In this document: positions 1 to 8,550 of the stretch, in pieces
Numbering within the stretch: position 1 is the stretch's first letter
Layout of the letters: each line of letters starts with the position of its first letter
Assembly (NCBI GenBank): GCA_004000155.1
Contig: RCSS01000282.1
Location: forward strand, 1 to 13,014
Source: Tubulinosema ratisbonensis
Taxonomy: Eukaryota > Microsporidia > Tubulinosematidae
Length of the DNA stretch: 13,014 bases
Direction of reading: 5' to 3'
Notes under the pieces: model-generated
Told to the model about the DNA's origin: nothing
Seen by the model: the letters and a program-made list of their open reading frames with translations, nothing else
Databases searched by the model: none
Made by a program: the position numbers and the translations under genes

Positions 1-2017
1 GACCGGGAGTCAGACAATATTTTATATATAAGTATTTTTATGTTAATTCATTTAACAAATGCAAAAGGTTCTTTTGAAAAGGAGAAAAGAAAGTTTTTTA
101 ATGAGCTTACATGCATCTGTTACAGTTAAATTGTTTCTATCTTTCTTGTTGAATTTAAAATTTGATGTTTACATTTATCATGTGATTTATATGGAATACT
201 TAGATATTGGCATTAAAGTTTCTAAAAAAAGGTCAAAAACAATTATGTGGATTTTTTCTTTAGTGGTGTTTTTAATACATTAAAATATAATTTAAATGTA
301 TAGAAACTTAAACATAATTTTCAAAGAAGCTGATATTAATACAAATGTTACAATGTTATAATTTTTTTTGTTAACCCACAAAATAGTAGATGTAAAAAGC
401 AAGAAAATTTAAAAAAATTGTTTATTTAGAACTTATACAAATTTTTAATTACTTTCTTTTTATTAAATACTATGTATTTTAAACTCTGTTTATGAATTAA
501 ATTTATTCACCTGTCTTGTGAAAATTCGAGATCTGATTATTTCTTAATTCTTTTGCATAAAAATTTCTTTTTCAAAAATAAGATCACTTATTAATCTTAA
601 GAAGCACATGATAAAAATTTCAGATACTTTACTTAAAACAACCTAATTTTGATAATTTAGAATCAAATTCATTAAAAATTGATGATTAAATCAAGCAACA
701 AGATATATAGTCACCAATAGTGATATATGTTGATAAACATGTGTTTCGAATAAACAACTGTGTTGTGTTCATATGTTCTAAGGATAGGTTTTTTAGTAGT
801 TAATATCTAAGGGAAAGTATAATGTTTTTTATAAAAATGCATTCGAGTAATACATAGATCTTTTTGAATCCAGTAACAAAATAATTCAAAATTATTATAA
901 TTTGCTATTTAATTTTATAAATTAAAAATTTTGTATCAATTATCAAATTTTTTAAGATAAAAATAATATATTTTTAGAGTATACAATTTTATACATTCTT
1001 CCATATCTTATAAAATTTGATTACTCTTCAAAAAGGTTAAAAATGAGTTACAATTTTTTAAAGATATTTAATTGTATAAGTTTTTTTTGTAAAATCTAGG
1101 TTAAAAAAATAGTCAGAATTGCTTGATATCATCATATTGAGTGTAGTTCTTTTAACAATATAATAATATCCAAACTTAAATTTTACATTTAATTTATGTC
1201 GAACATGACTTATAAAAACATTTATTCAAATTAAGGGTTTTAAATGACCATGATGATCAAAATTTAAATGAAGGTGTTGCATTGTTTTTATTAATTAATC
1301 ACGCGCTTTTTAAAGAATTTAATGAAATTTTTATAATTTATGTGTTCTCGGCTCTTTAATGTTTCTAAAATATTTGATTATTAAACAATAGACTATACAT
1401 GCACAACCTTGTGTTTAGAGATATCAATTTATTCAAATCATTAAGTTGTATAATTACTGAAATATAGCATAAGAATGCAATATAATGAATTTTGTTTGTA
1501 AATCAAAATCATTTATGTATTTACTTTGTTAGAAGGAAGGTTTTTATCTTGCTAGCAAAAAAAAAGGCATAATAGATAAAAGTACAATAAAAACGATTGT
1601 ATTTTTTTTTTCAACAAAGCCAGTATTGTCTCAAGATCATATAATATAAACTCATTATACTTTATTATTATATTAAAGTATGTGCAATTATAATGATAAA
1701 TAATAAACATATACAAATTTTAAACCTAATGCGATAAATAAGGATAGTGTATGTTTTGTGAATTTTTGTTTTAAAAATTTATAAGAAAAATTTGATTATA
1801 AATTTTTATACGCTAAAAAGTTAAAAAACTTGAACAAATAAAAAATTTTACTCACTACTGTCAACTATAAATTTGATTTCGCAAAATATCATAATTATTA
1901 AGATAAGTTTTCACACTCAATTCCATAAGAACTTTAAAATTTTATAGCAAAAAAATTTTTAACTTTCCTCTTGTTTTCTGTTTAATTAAATATTAACTTG
2001 TCTGAAATCATAGTTTA

Positions 2018-2052
2018 AATATTAATTTTAATAGTTTTAATATTAATTTTAA
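2018..2052. repeat. Short A/T direct repeat, period 21
   Basis: The 14-mer AATATTAATTTTAA occurs at 2018-2031 and again, identical, at 2039-2052. It contains only A and T, and such short copies can arise by chance or slippage in this composition. No function is implied. Confidence 0.35.
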
Positions 2053-2228
2053 ATACTTTGAAATTTGATAGAATACAAAATATTTTATAATTTAAAACAG
2101 TCATTTTGGATATAAAAAAATCATTAGATTATGAAAATTTAAACCGAGATTAAAAAGAGTATTATAATTTTTCTGATAAGAACCTAGTCTTATCTTTATA
2201 CTTAAGATTGTAATAAATTTATTTTACG

Positions 2229-2236
2229 AAAATTTT
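2229..2236 (+). promoter_or_regulatory. AAATTT-like element upstream of the 2248 start
   Basis: AAAATTTT lies 11 bases before the ATG at 2248 and is followed by ATCC. AAATTT-like elements close to start codons have been described in microsporidian genes. In this AT-rich background the motif is common by chance, so it supports the start only weakly. Confidence 0.2.
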
Positions 2237-2247
2237 ATCCAAATAAA

Positions 2248-3405
2248 ATGATAATGTTGCTCTCGCTTACTTGTGTATTTCTTTCAGTATTACAAGTATT
2301 TCAAGATTCTTCTTCAAGTAATGATCTTGATTTTGAACAATTTCAAAGAAAAAACGAAGAAAAAAACCAACCGAATATCAAATGTAAAAAACTAGATACT
2401 AACACTATTTTTAATATCTATAATAGTTCCTATTATACATTACAAAAAAATTTGGAAAGAAATAAAGAATTGAAGCTGTTTAAGGTGATTGTATGGTGTA
2501 TACTAGATTTGGTTTTTAAGATAAATTATCGTGCAGATCTGACAACGCAAAAAATTTATGATAACAACGGAAGATTTATCAAAATATGCAATTTTTTAAG
2601 AAGTAAAGTCGTTAAAAATACAGCGCCGAGTAAATTATTTATATTCTTTCTCCCATATTTTTTAGATAAAAATTATTACGAAAGAATATTATGTAATGAT
2701 GAAAATCACAAACAAGATTTTGAGACAACCCAAGACTTTGATATTTATAGGTTTAATAGGCTAATTAAAAAACTTGTAAAACAAAAAAGTAATTTCTATT
2801 GTGTAGACCCGAAAAATTACGTGTTAAAAAAAGTTTGCATTCAAAAGGAAAGGGGTTTTAAAAGTAAAATAGATATGAAAAAAGAATTATTTAAATTGTT
2901 TAATGATAATGATTTTATTAAGTTAACACTGTTTACTAAATCATTAAAAGCTATTATTGAAGATTGCTTAAATCTAAACGAGACTGTTTATAACCAAAAG
3001 GCGATTCATCATGTTGTTTCTAATATGTTAATCGAATATAAATCCACAATTTTTTTGTTATTTGATAACAAACAAGACGTATTTAGAAAAGAATATATCC
3101 CGAGGTATAAATTAATTATTCTCAAGAATCTACAAATTTCATTATATTTTTCTAGCTATATTTTAGTAACAAAGTCAACAAAAGAGGTAAATTTAAAGAA
3201 ATTTATTATTTATAAACTATTTCTATATACAAAAGATTATCTAGAACAAACAAATAGCATAATAAATTTAAAATTAGATTTAGGTTATTTTTTAAAAAAC
3301 AATATCTTTGAAAAAATTGAAATAAAATTTCGAGGTAAAGCTATTTCGTTACGGTATGAAAACAATCAAGGAAGATATTACACACTTGAAAATATCATAG
3401 AATAA
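2248..3405 (+). CDS. Hypothetical secreted protein, member 1 of a paralogous pair
   Basis: This is an intact 385-codon frame of unrecognised function. The first 17 residues (MIMLLSLTCVFLSVLQV) are hydrophobic and followed by a polar, Ser/Asp/Glu-rich stretch, as expected for a signal peptide; there is no later clear membrane helix. Two blocks are strongly shared with the protein at 5077-6249: residues about 78-105, containing WCILDL, YRADL and QKIYD, and residues about 253-290, starting IHHVVSNML, through YKSTIFLLF and then FRKEYIPRYK. The region between them is Lys/Asn-rich and differs in sequence and spacing. A second Met at residue 3 is an equally possible start. Conservation of two blocks between diverged copies argues for a real, selected gene. 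It is probably a lineage-specific secreted protein of an intracellular parasite, possibly acting in the host cell; that role is inference. No catalytic motif was recognised. Confidence 0.85.
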   Translation: MIMLLSLTCVFLSVLQVFQDSSSSNDLDFEQFQRKNEEKNQPNIKCKKLDTNTIFNIYNSSYYTLQKNLERNKELKLFKVIVWCILDLVFKINYRADLTTQKIYDNNGRFIKICNFLRSKVVKNTAPSKLFIFFLPYFLDKNYYERILCNDENHKQDFETTQDFDIYRFNRLIKKLVKQKSNFYCVDPKNYVLKKVCIQKERGFKSKIDMKKELFKLFNDNDFIKLTLFTKSLKAIIEDCLNLNETVYNQKAIHHVVSNMLIEYKSTIFLLFDNKQDVFRKEYIPRYKLIILKNLQISLYFSSYILVTKSTKEVNLKKFIIYKLFLYTKDYLEQTNSIINLKLDLGYFLKNNIFEKIEIKFRGKAISLRYENNQGRYYTLENIIE

Positions 3406-4142
3406 CTCTATTATTTTCATTAGAAATTAAATATTGTTTAAAATTTTTTGTTCATCATTTACTGACTAAAAATAACCTTTAATCTTTATTGTGATTTAAT
3501 TCTTTAAATATTTTTAATTGTTTCATTTAGACGATTGTCTAATATCGTAATAAATTTAATATTATCTTTCTAAAAAAATTATATTAAATAATTAAAATGA
3601 ATCACCCTAAGCAACTAAAGAATTTGTAAAACATAAATATAAAATCATTAAAAAATTTTTTATTGGTGATTATTCTCTAAACGAGACACTTGTGCCTACG
3701 CGGTACTACACTGAATAACAAAAATATGATTTAATTAAAGATGTAAAATGAAAAAAATAAATTTTTCAATAAATAACATTTAACATAGTTGTCATTAATT
3801 ATATTTCTTATGTAATTTATATTTATTATTTGATCAAATTTACATTTTAAGATTGATAGAACTATATGTATTTTCATAAGTATATAATCATTATAATATG
3901 GTAGAATGCATGTTTTATTTCTACATATGGATTTGCCTTTCTTAGGCAAAAATTTTGAAAATTTGAGTTTTTTGATTGGTAATAAATAATATTTTTAGAA
4001 TGTTGATAAGACTAGAAACAATTAATAAGAAATTAAACAAGTTCTAATTAAATGTTTATAAATAGCTAAATTTTAAGAATTTATAGGGTTTACAAGAAAA
4101 TTACATATAATTTAAATTTAATCCAGATTACTTAAAGTTCAC

Positions 4143-4243
4143 ATTTGGCACTTTGTTCATACAATTAAAGTCATTTTATTATAAAAACGGTTAAAAGTAG
4201 TGTTAAAATTGAATAAAAATACTTACGGCTATTTGTGCCAAAT
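4143..4243. repeat. Spaced 9-bp inverted repeat
   Basis: ATTTGGCAC at 4143-4151 is the exact reverse complement of GTGCCAAAT at 4235-4243, with 83 bases between them. A related ATTGGCAC followed by GGCCAA lies at about 4995-5012, just upstream of the second paralogue, where TTGGC and GCCAA form a small hairpin. The motifs contain four G/C bases each, unusual for this spacer. They could be ends of a tiny decayed element or binding sites. No target-site duplication is visible. Confidence 0.3.
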
Positions 4244-5066
4244 TATATTTTAGTTGGAAAAGAGTATAGACAACAAAAATATCAATTCGTAAAATTACAA
4301 TCCTTAAAAGGTTTATGGTGTTGTTAATTTTTTACATCTAAAAATGTCACGAAAAGAACAGAAAAGTTTAATACTAACTCTCTTATAAAAAATAATTTCA
4401 ATTATTTTATCTGTAAAAGTATTTAGGACTAAAATTCGAATAAAGGATGTGGTATAAAAAACAAATTAATTTGAAAACACATAAAAAGCGGAATGATTTG
4501 CCAAAACATCCAATCTAATAGTACTTTAAATTGGTTTAAAATTTAATTTTAGGGTTGTATAGCCAGTTAAATGAAGAAATTATTGGATTTATAGAAATTC
4601 TATTACAGAATATATAATTTACTAACTTAATTAATTAATTATAAGTCTATCTCGTTTATTTAAATATATTTATATGAATTTTTATAGGTATCCTTTATAG
4701 CAAAACATACATTTCTCATTTTTTGCATATTATCCCAAGTAAACATCGCACAGAAGTATGTCAAGATTTATAGAGCTGATAAAAACCTGATAAATCTGAA
4801 ATGTCGATTTTATAAAGTTAACAAGCCTTTTTGTTACCAACTTTCATGTGCAAGATAAGAATTTAAACCTTCTGTTTAATATTTTTGAATTAAATTTTCT
4901 AAATAAATATTTGTGTAATGATTAATTGTGTGTTTTTTTTTGAAAATTTCATTAAATTAAGGTTTTGTATATTTTGAAATTAATTTTGTGAAAAATTGGC
5001 ACTAAAGGCCAAACTTCTTATCATTTGTTTTGTTAGATTAAATATTTAGTTAATAAAAATTATAAT

Positions 5067-5069
5067 CCC
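5067..5069 (+). promoter_or_regulatory. CCC motif just upstream of the 5077 start
   Basis: CCC lies 7 bases before the ATG at 5077, inside otherwise A/T sequence (TATAATCCCAATTTAA). A CCC motif immediately before start codons is a described feature of several microsporidian genomes, so this supports both the start codon and the lineage guess. A three-base motif is weak evidence alone. Confidence 0.35.
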
Positions 5070-5076
5070 AATTTAA

Positions 5077-6249
5077 ATGATAACATTTATTTTTATAGCC
5101 ATAATACTTTCAACAAAACAGAAATACGGTAAAAATCACTTAGAAAAAGCAGTTACACAAAATAAATCGCAAATTCAAAAAGCTGAACAAATTAAGATTA
5201 ATAAAGTGAATGGAATTATAAATAAAGAAAAGGTAATTCTTTTATATAAGGATGCATTATTAACCTTAACAAATGATTTATGTGAGAGTAAAGAATCAAA
5301 ATTCTTTGAAATTGTAATATGGAGTATACTTGATCTATCTTTCAAGATATATTACAGAGCGGATCTCTTAACACAAAGAATTTATGATAAGAATGATAAG
5401 TTTATGAGTATATGTACTCAAATGACGTACAAAACAAGAAAAATTAAAGAACCAACAAAAATTTTAAAATTTATTTTGCCATACGTCTTAAAAAGAAATT
5501 ATTTTAAAAAAATGATAAATAAGATTGAAATTAACTACTTAGATTGTACTGATGTTAAAAAAATTTTTCTAAAAATTTTTAATAAATTACTCAAAAATTT
5601 AAATAATTTAAATGAAGCGTTTTATGATGTAGAGATGAAGAATTATAAATACAACACTTCAGCCTCTAAAAAGAAATTAGATGAAAAACTTTCTATTGAT
5701 TCTGAAGGTCAATTGAGAATATTAAACGAGAGCAAAGATTTTTATGAGCTTGATGCATTTCTCAAATGTGTTAAAAGTTTTATAAAAACATTGCTTGTTC
5801 AAAGAAGCTTAATAAGAGATAAAAAAAATATTCATCATATAGTTTCTAATATGCTGTTAAAATACAAATCTACAATATTCTTATTATTTAATCATGGAGA
5901 AGAGTTGTTTAGAAAAAAATATTTACCAAAATATAAAATAGAAATTTTGATAGACTTACATTTAGATTTATGCTATTCGATTTATGTTTTAGCTGTAAAA
6001 CGCGCAAAAGAAATGTCAATTAGATTATTTTCTATTTATAAACTATATTTGTTTTACATTAATTTTCGAAATCCGTCGTTAGACCTTTTTCGATCGAAGT
6101 TTTGCTTTAATTATTTTATTTCTTCCGATTTAGTAAATGAAATAAAGGTAAAATTTATTGAAAGAAAACTAAAATATTCAAAACAAAATCATCGTGGAGA
6201 TTTTTTCTTACTCAAATCTCTTTATAATCATTTCAATGAATTTTATTAA
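5077..6249 (+). CDS. Hypothetical secreted protein, member 2 of a paralogous pair
   Basis: This is an intact 390-codon frame, diverged paralogue of the protein at 2248-3405. Residues 1-12 (MITFIFIAIILS) are hydrophobic and followed at once by a Lys-rich polar stretch, consistent with a short signal peptide. The shared blocks sit at almost the same positions as in the first copy: residues about 77-104, with WSILDL, YRADL and QRIYD, and about 252-290, with IHHIVSNML, YKSTIFLLF, and FRKKYLPKYK. The second block is followed in both by a region ending in an IYKL motif. The middle (about 140-240) and the C-terminal tail are poorly conserved. The start is supported by a CCC motif just upstream and by agreement of block positions with the paralogue. 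A function cannot be assigned; secretion is inferred from the N-terminus only. Confidence 0.85.
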   Translation: MITFIFIAIILSTKQKYGKNHLEKAVTQNKSQIQKAEQIKINKVNGIINKEKVILLYKDALLTLTNDLCESKESKFFEIVIWSILDLSFKIYYRADLLTQRIYDKNDKFMSICTQMTYKTRKIKEPTKILKFILPYVLKRNYFKKMINKIEINYLDCTDVKKIFLKIFNKLLKNLNNLNEAFYDVEMKNYKYNTSASKKKLDEKLSIDSEGQLRILNESKDFYELDAFLKCVKSFIKTLLVQRSLIRDKKNIHHIVSNMLLKYKSTIFLLFNHGEELFRKKYLPKYKIEILIDLHLDLCYSIYVLAVKRAKEMSIRLFSIYKLYLFYINFRNPSLDLFRSKFCFNYFISSDLVNEIKVKFIERKLKYSKQNHRGDFFLLKSLYNHFNEFY

Positions 6250-6266
6250 ATTGTACTTAATTGTTT

Positions 6267-6272
6267 AATAAA
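6267..6272 (+). terminator. Candidate poly(A) signal after the second paralogue
   Basis: AATAAA begins 17 bases past the stop codon at 6247-6249. Short 3' UTRs with AATAAA-like hexamers are usual in compact eukaryotic parasites. The hexamer is frequent by chance in this composition, so position is the main support. Confidence 0.4.
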
Positions 6273-7741
6273 GAACCTATTACCAACCCTTTAAATAAAT
6301 TAAGAAAATTTTTGTGTTATTTTACAATATAAAACTTTATTAAGTTATTTTTTGCAATACTCCTAAGCAAAAACTCTGATAATTTTTAATTTAGAGACTT
6401 TATGGAAAACTTGCGATTTTTCTAACTCTTTTTCGTTAAAACGGTCTGAAAAATAAACAAAATTTAAAGATATGAAATAATAGTAGATTTCAAATTTTTT
6501 GTTTTGATCTTGAAATTTGTTTTTTTAAAGAAAAAGTAAGACTCAGAATTTAAACTCTCAAAAATTTGTAATTAAAGCAAATAAAATTTTAACTTTTTTT
6601 TGTTATAATCAATATCCCATATTTATGTCATAAAATTTTTTATTTTTTATTTTAATATATTCATTAATATAAATACAAAAGAAACAAAAATTAGAAGATT
6701 TTATTGGAATTGCAACAATATATACAAAATTTTAGTAAAAATACAAAAAGATATCTACTTGGTGTTTTTCAGACTTTTTATTTGTTTGCCGTTACTTTCA
6801 TTTCATTTAACAAAAATCAAATATTCGGGATGTAAAAAACTGTATTTTTGTGTTTTTTGTAGATTTTCTTGTTTGTTTTGTTAAATAATTTAGAATTTAA
6901 CACTTTTCATGTACAGCATAAATAATTGGTTAAATGTAACACATTATTTACCTATGAGTATGATAGTTAAATTAGGGTGTTTTAATTTCTATGCTACATC
7001 TAATTACGATAAAAAACATTGTATAATTTGCAATATAGAAATAAAACCTTGATAATTTCTTTATGTGGTCAATTTTTTGAATTGAAAACTAAAATTTATT
7101 ATCTTATGGTATATAATTTCATTTTAATTAAATTTTCCTTGTCAAAATGGCTATTTTTAAAATTTTAAAGTAAATGAATGTATTTATTGACAAATTTTCA
7201 TTTAATAGGCCATATAACATAAATTATTAAGCAGAATTATATTTACTAATTAAAAGAAAAATTATTCTTTGTTTAAGGATAAAATTCTTTAAAAATTTAA
7301 AGAATTGTGATCTCACTTTGGTGCTGCTTTGGATATTCAACACATACCTAATTTTAATTAAAAATAGCCTTTAAAATAATGTTTATTTAATTTTATACCA
7401 TTAAATTTCACTAAATATTAGTACTTTAGTTATAAAATTAAATTATGCTCCATTATTAGTAAATGCTAAAATATATTCATCAAGTATGTTCTTGAGTTCT
7501 TACTTATTTTTTTTAAAAACAAAAGTACATTTTTAGTGCAAAATGCCTACTCATATTTACAAAAAAAATTACATTTGCTAAATTTACTCTTGCATCATTA
7601 ATTTTCAAACTACTTTACACATTGGATTTTACCAGGATACAAAATAAAATACATTAGTGAACTGAGAAACGTATCTTCAAGAAGCTAAAAATTATGTTTT
7701 ATTTATTTTATGTGATATTAGAATAAATTTTTTTGGGCGTG

Positions 7742-7968
7742 AAGATTTTTTTTGTTGCCTGGAGATGGGAAATCCATACGAAAATCTTTTTGCTACACCT
7801 TCAATATATGAATATCAATACCTAGTCGACGGAAACATACGATAAAATATGTTTCTCCATACTTAAGTATAGCTCAAGATACGGCGAGCCTTTCACCCGC
7901 TAACCCCACCCCTGCACTCTATTGATTGCCTAAGTCTACCTTACCCTGCAGACATTGGTTACAAGGTA
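7742..7968. ncRNA. Candidate structured RNA gene in a GC-rich island (strand unknown)
   Basis: In an extremely AT-rich spacer this block stands out for G+C, including C-rich runs at about 7896-7912. Several stems can be drawn: AAGATTTT (7742-7749) with AAAATCTT (7781-7788), enclosing a small hairpin ATGGG/TCCAT (7765-7777); GAAACATA (7832-7839) with TATGTTTC (7848-7855); the 12-base palindrome ATACTTAAGTAT (7859-7870); and TACCTT (7937-7942) with AAGGTA (7963-7968), continued by ACC/GGT. In AT-rich genomes GC islands often mark structured RNAs. It does not match tRNA, 5S rRNA, U2 or U6 as I know them. GGGAAATCC at 7767-7775 loosely recalls conserved region I of RNase P/MRP RNA, but I found no convincing partner for region V. 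An alternative is a decayed coding sequence, since one plus frame is depleted in stops here. Confidence 0.25.
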
Positions 7969-8528
7969 TATGATTTATTGTATTCGTTCTCTTTTATGTG
8001 TTCTTGATTTGTTTTACTATTCTTTGTTTTCTTTACTTTATTCATCTCATGTATAATTCACTAAATTCTAAGTTTACATTTATTATGTTTCCTGTCATTT
8101 CGGGTAGTTTACTATGATACCAAGGTAAATTCTTAAATTAGTTTATATTTTTATAATATAATATTCATTTCAAGGTATGATAAATAAAGAAGTAAAATTG
8201 TATTATTTTATTTATTTCTAAATTATCGAATGGTTCTATTAAATCAATTAGAAAAATTTCCCCTAGGCAAAAAAAATTAAAAAAATTTTCAGTTTATTCC
8301 TATGTGTTACTAACTGTTAAATTAAAAAAAGTGCTATTTTAAATATAAAAAAATTATCTTTTTATTAATTTTCTTAAATCAAAATTTACCATCAGTTTAA
8401 ATTTTCTTTAATTAAAATTCTTTAATTTTTATAATTAAAAAATGAAAAAAAATTATATTTCTTATAATTAAATGTTATTTTTACAATAATACTCTCTTAG
8501 TTCCTTAAAAGTAAATAAAAAATAATAA

Positions 8529-8550
8529 TTTATTTTTCTAATTATTTATT
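8529..8550 (-). terminator. Candidate poly(A) signals at the TAF2 stop codon
   Basis: Read on the minus strand, one AATAAA (8545-8550) overlaps the TAA stop codon at 8546-8548 and a second (8529-8534) follows 11 bases after the stop. This would give a minimal 3' UTR, in keeping with the compact transcripts known from microsporidia. Given the A/T content, either may be fortuitous. Confidence 0.4.

Larger units (their letters stand above)
1..2247. other. Gene-poor AT-rich spacer, no supported gene
   Basis: I see no convincing gene in this 2.2 kb. Stops are dense in all frames. The longest frame, 59-283 (+), is 74 codons, Lys/Leu/Phe-rich and of unknown type; one frame of that size is roughly what chance gives in DNA this AT-rich over this length. 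The first 20 bases are richer in G+C than what follows, but no RNA gene could be recognised in them. There is a short A/T direct repeat near 2.03 kb. No remnant of the neighbouring paralogue family was identified by eye, although a diverged relic could be missed. Confidence 0.6.
3406..5076. other. AT-rich spacer between the two paralogues
   Basis: This 1.67 kb has no supported gene. An AATAAA at 3549-3554 could serve as a distant poly(A) signal for the upstream gene. A minus-strand frame at 3731-3949 (72 codons) is best treated as chance. There is a slightly GC-richer patch at about 3683-3712 and a spaced inverted repeat at 4143-4243. Sequence immediately upstream of the second paralogue does not visibly match that upstream of the first, so the duplication is old or its flanks have been scrambled. 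Confidence 0.6.
6250..8545. other. AT-rich spacer containing a GC-richer island
   Basis: No intact gene is supported over 2.3 kb. Most of it resembles the other left-hand spacers. The exception is about 7740-7970, which has C-runs and many G/C-containing words unlike the surroundings and is listed separately. From about 8160 onward the sequence becomes more purely A/T, like the flank on the other side of the downstream gene. Confidence 0.6.

Noticed and set aside
59..283. 74-codon plus-strand frame near the left edge
   Set aside because: A rough estimate from stop frequency at this base composition gives about one such frame by chance in this much sequence. No recognisable motif, no paralogue, no initiation signal. 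A faint resemblance of its tail to the KR.K...FS part of the paralogue family was too weak to keep.
735..765. TTTCGAAT-containing segment resembling a tRNA T-arm
   Set aside because: A 4-of-5 T-stem can be drawn, but no acceptor strand, D-arm or A-box is found at the right distance upstream.
3683..3712. Small GC-richer patch (CACTTGTGCCTACGCGG)
   Set aside because: Too short and without a stem set or RNA-gene signature.
3731..3949. 72-codon minus-strand frame (MPKKGKSIC...)
   Set aside because: Length within chance expectation, Ile/Asn/Lys/Tyr composition as expected from random A/T sequence, no similarity seen.
7887..7896. GCCTTTCAC resembling the U5 snRNA loop
   Set aside because: One mismatch to the conserved loop, the flanking stem is only 3-4 pairs, and no Sm site was found downstream.
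7957..7972. GGTTACAAGGTA resembling the 3' end of small-subunit rRNA
   Set aside because: Only a short imperfect match to the conserved GTAACAAGGTA word, with no other rRNA sequence around it.
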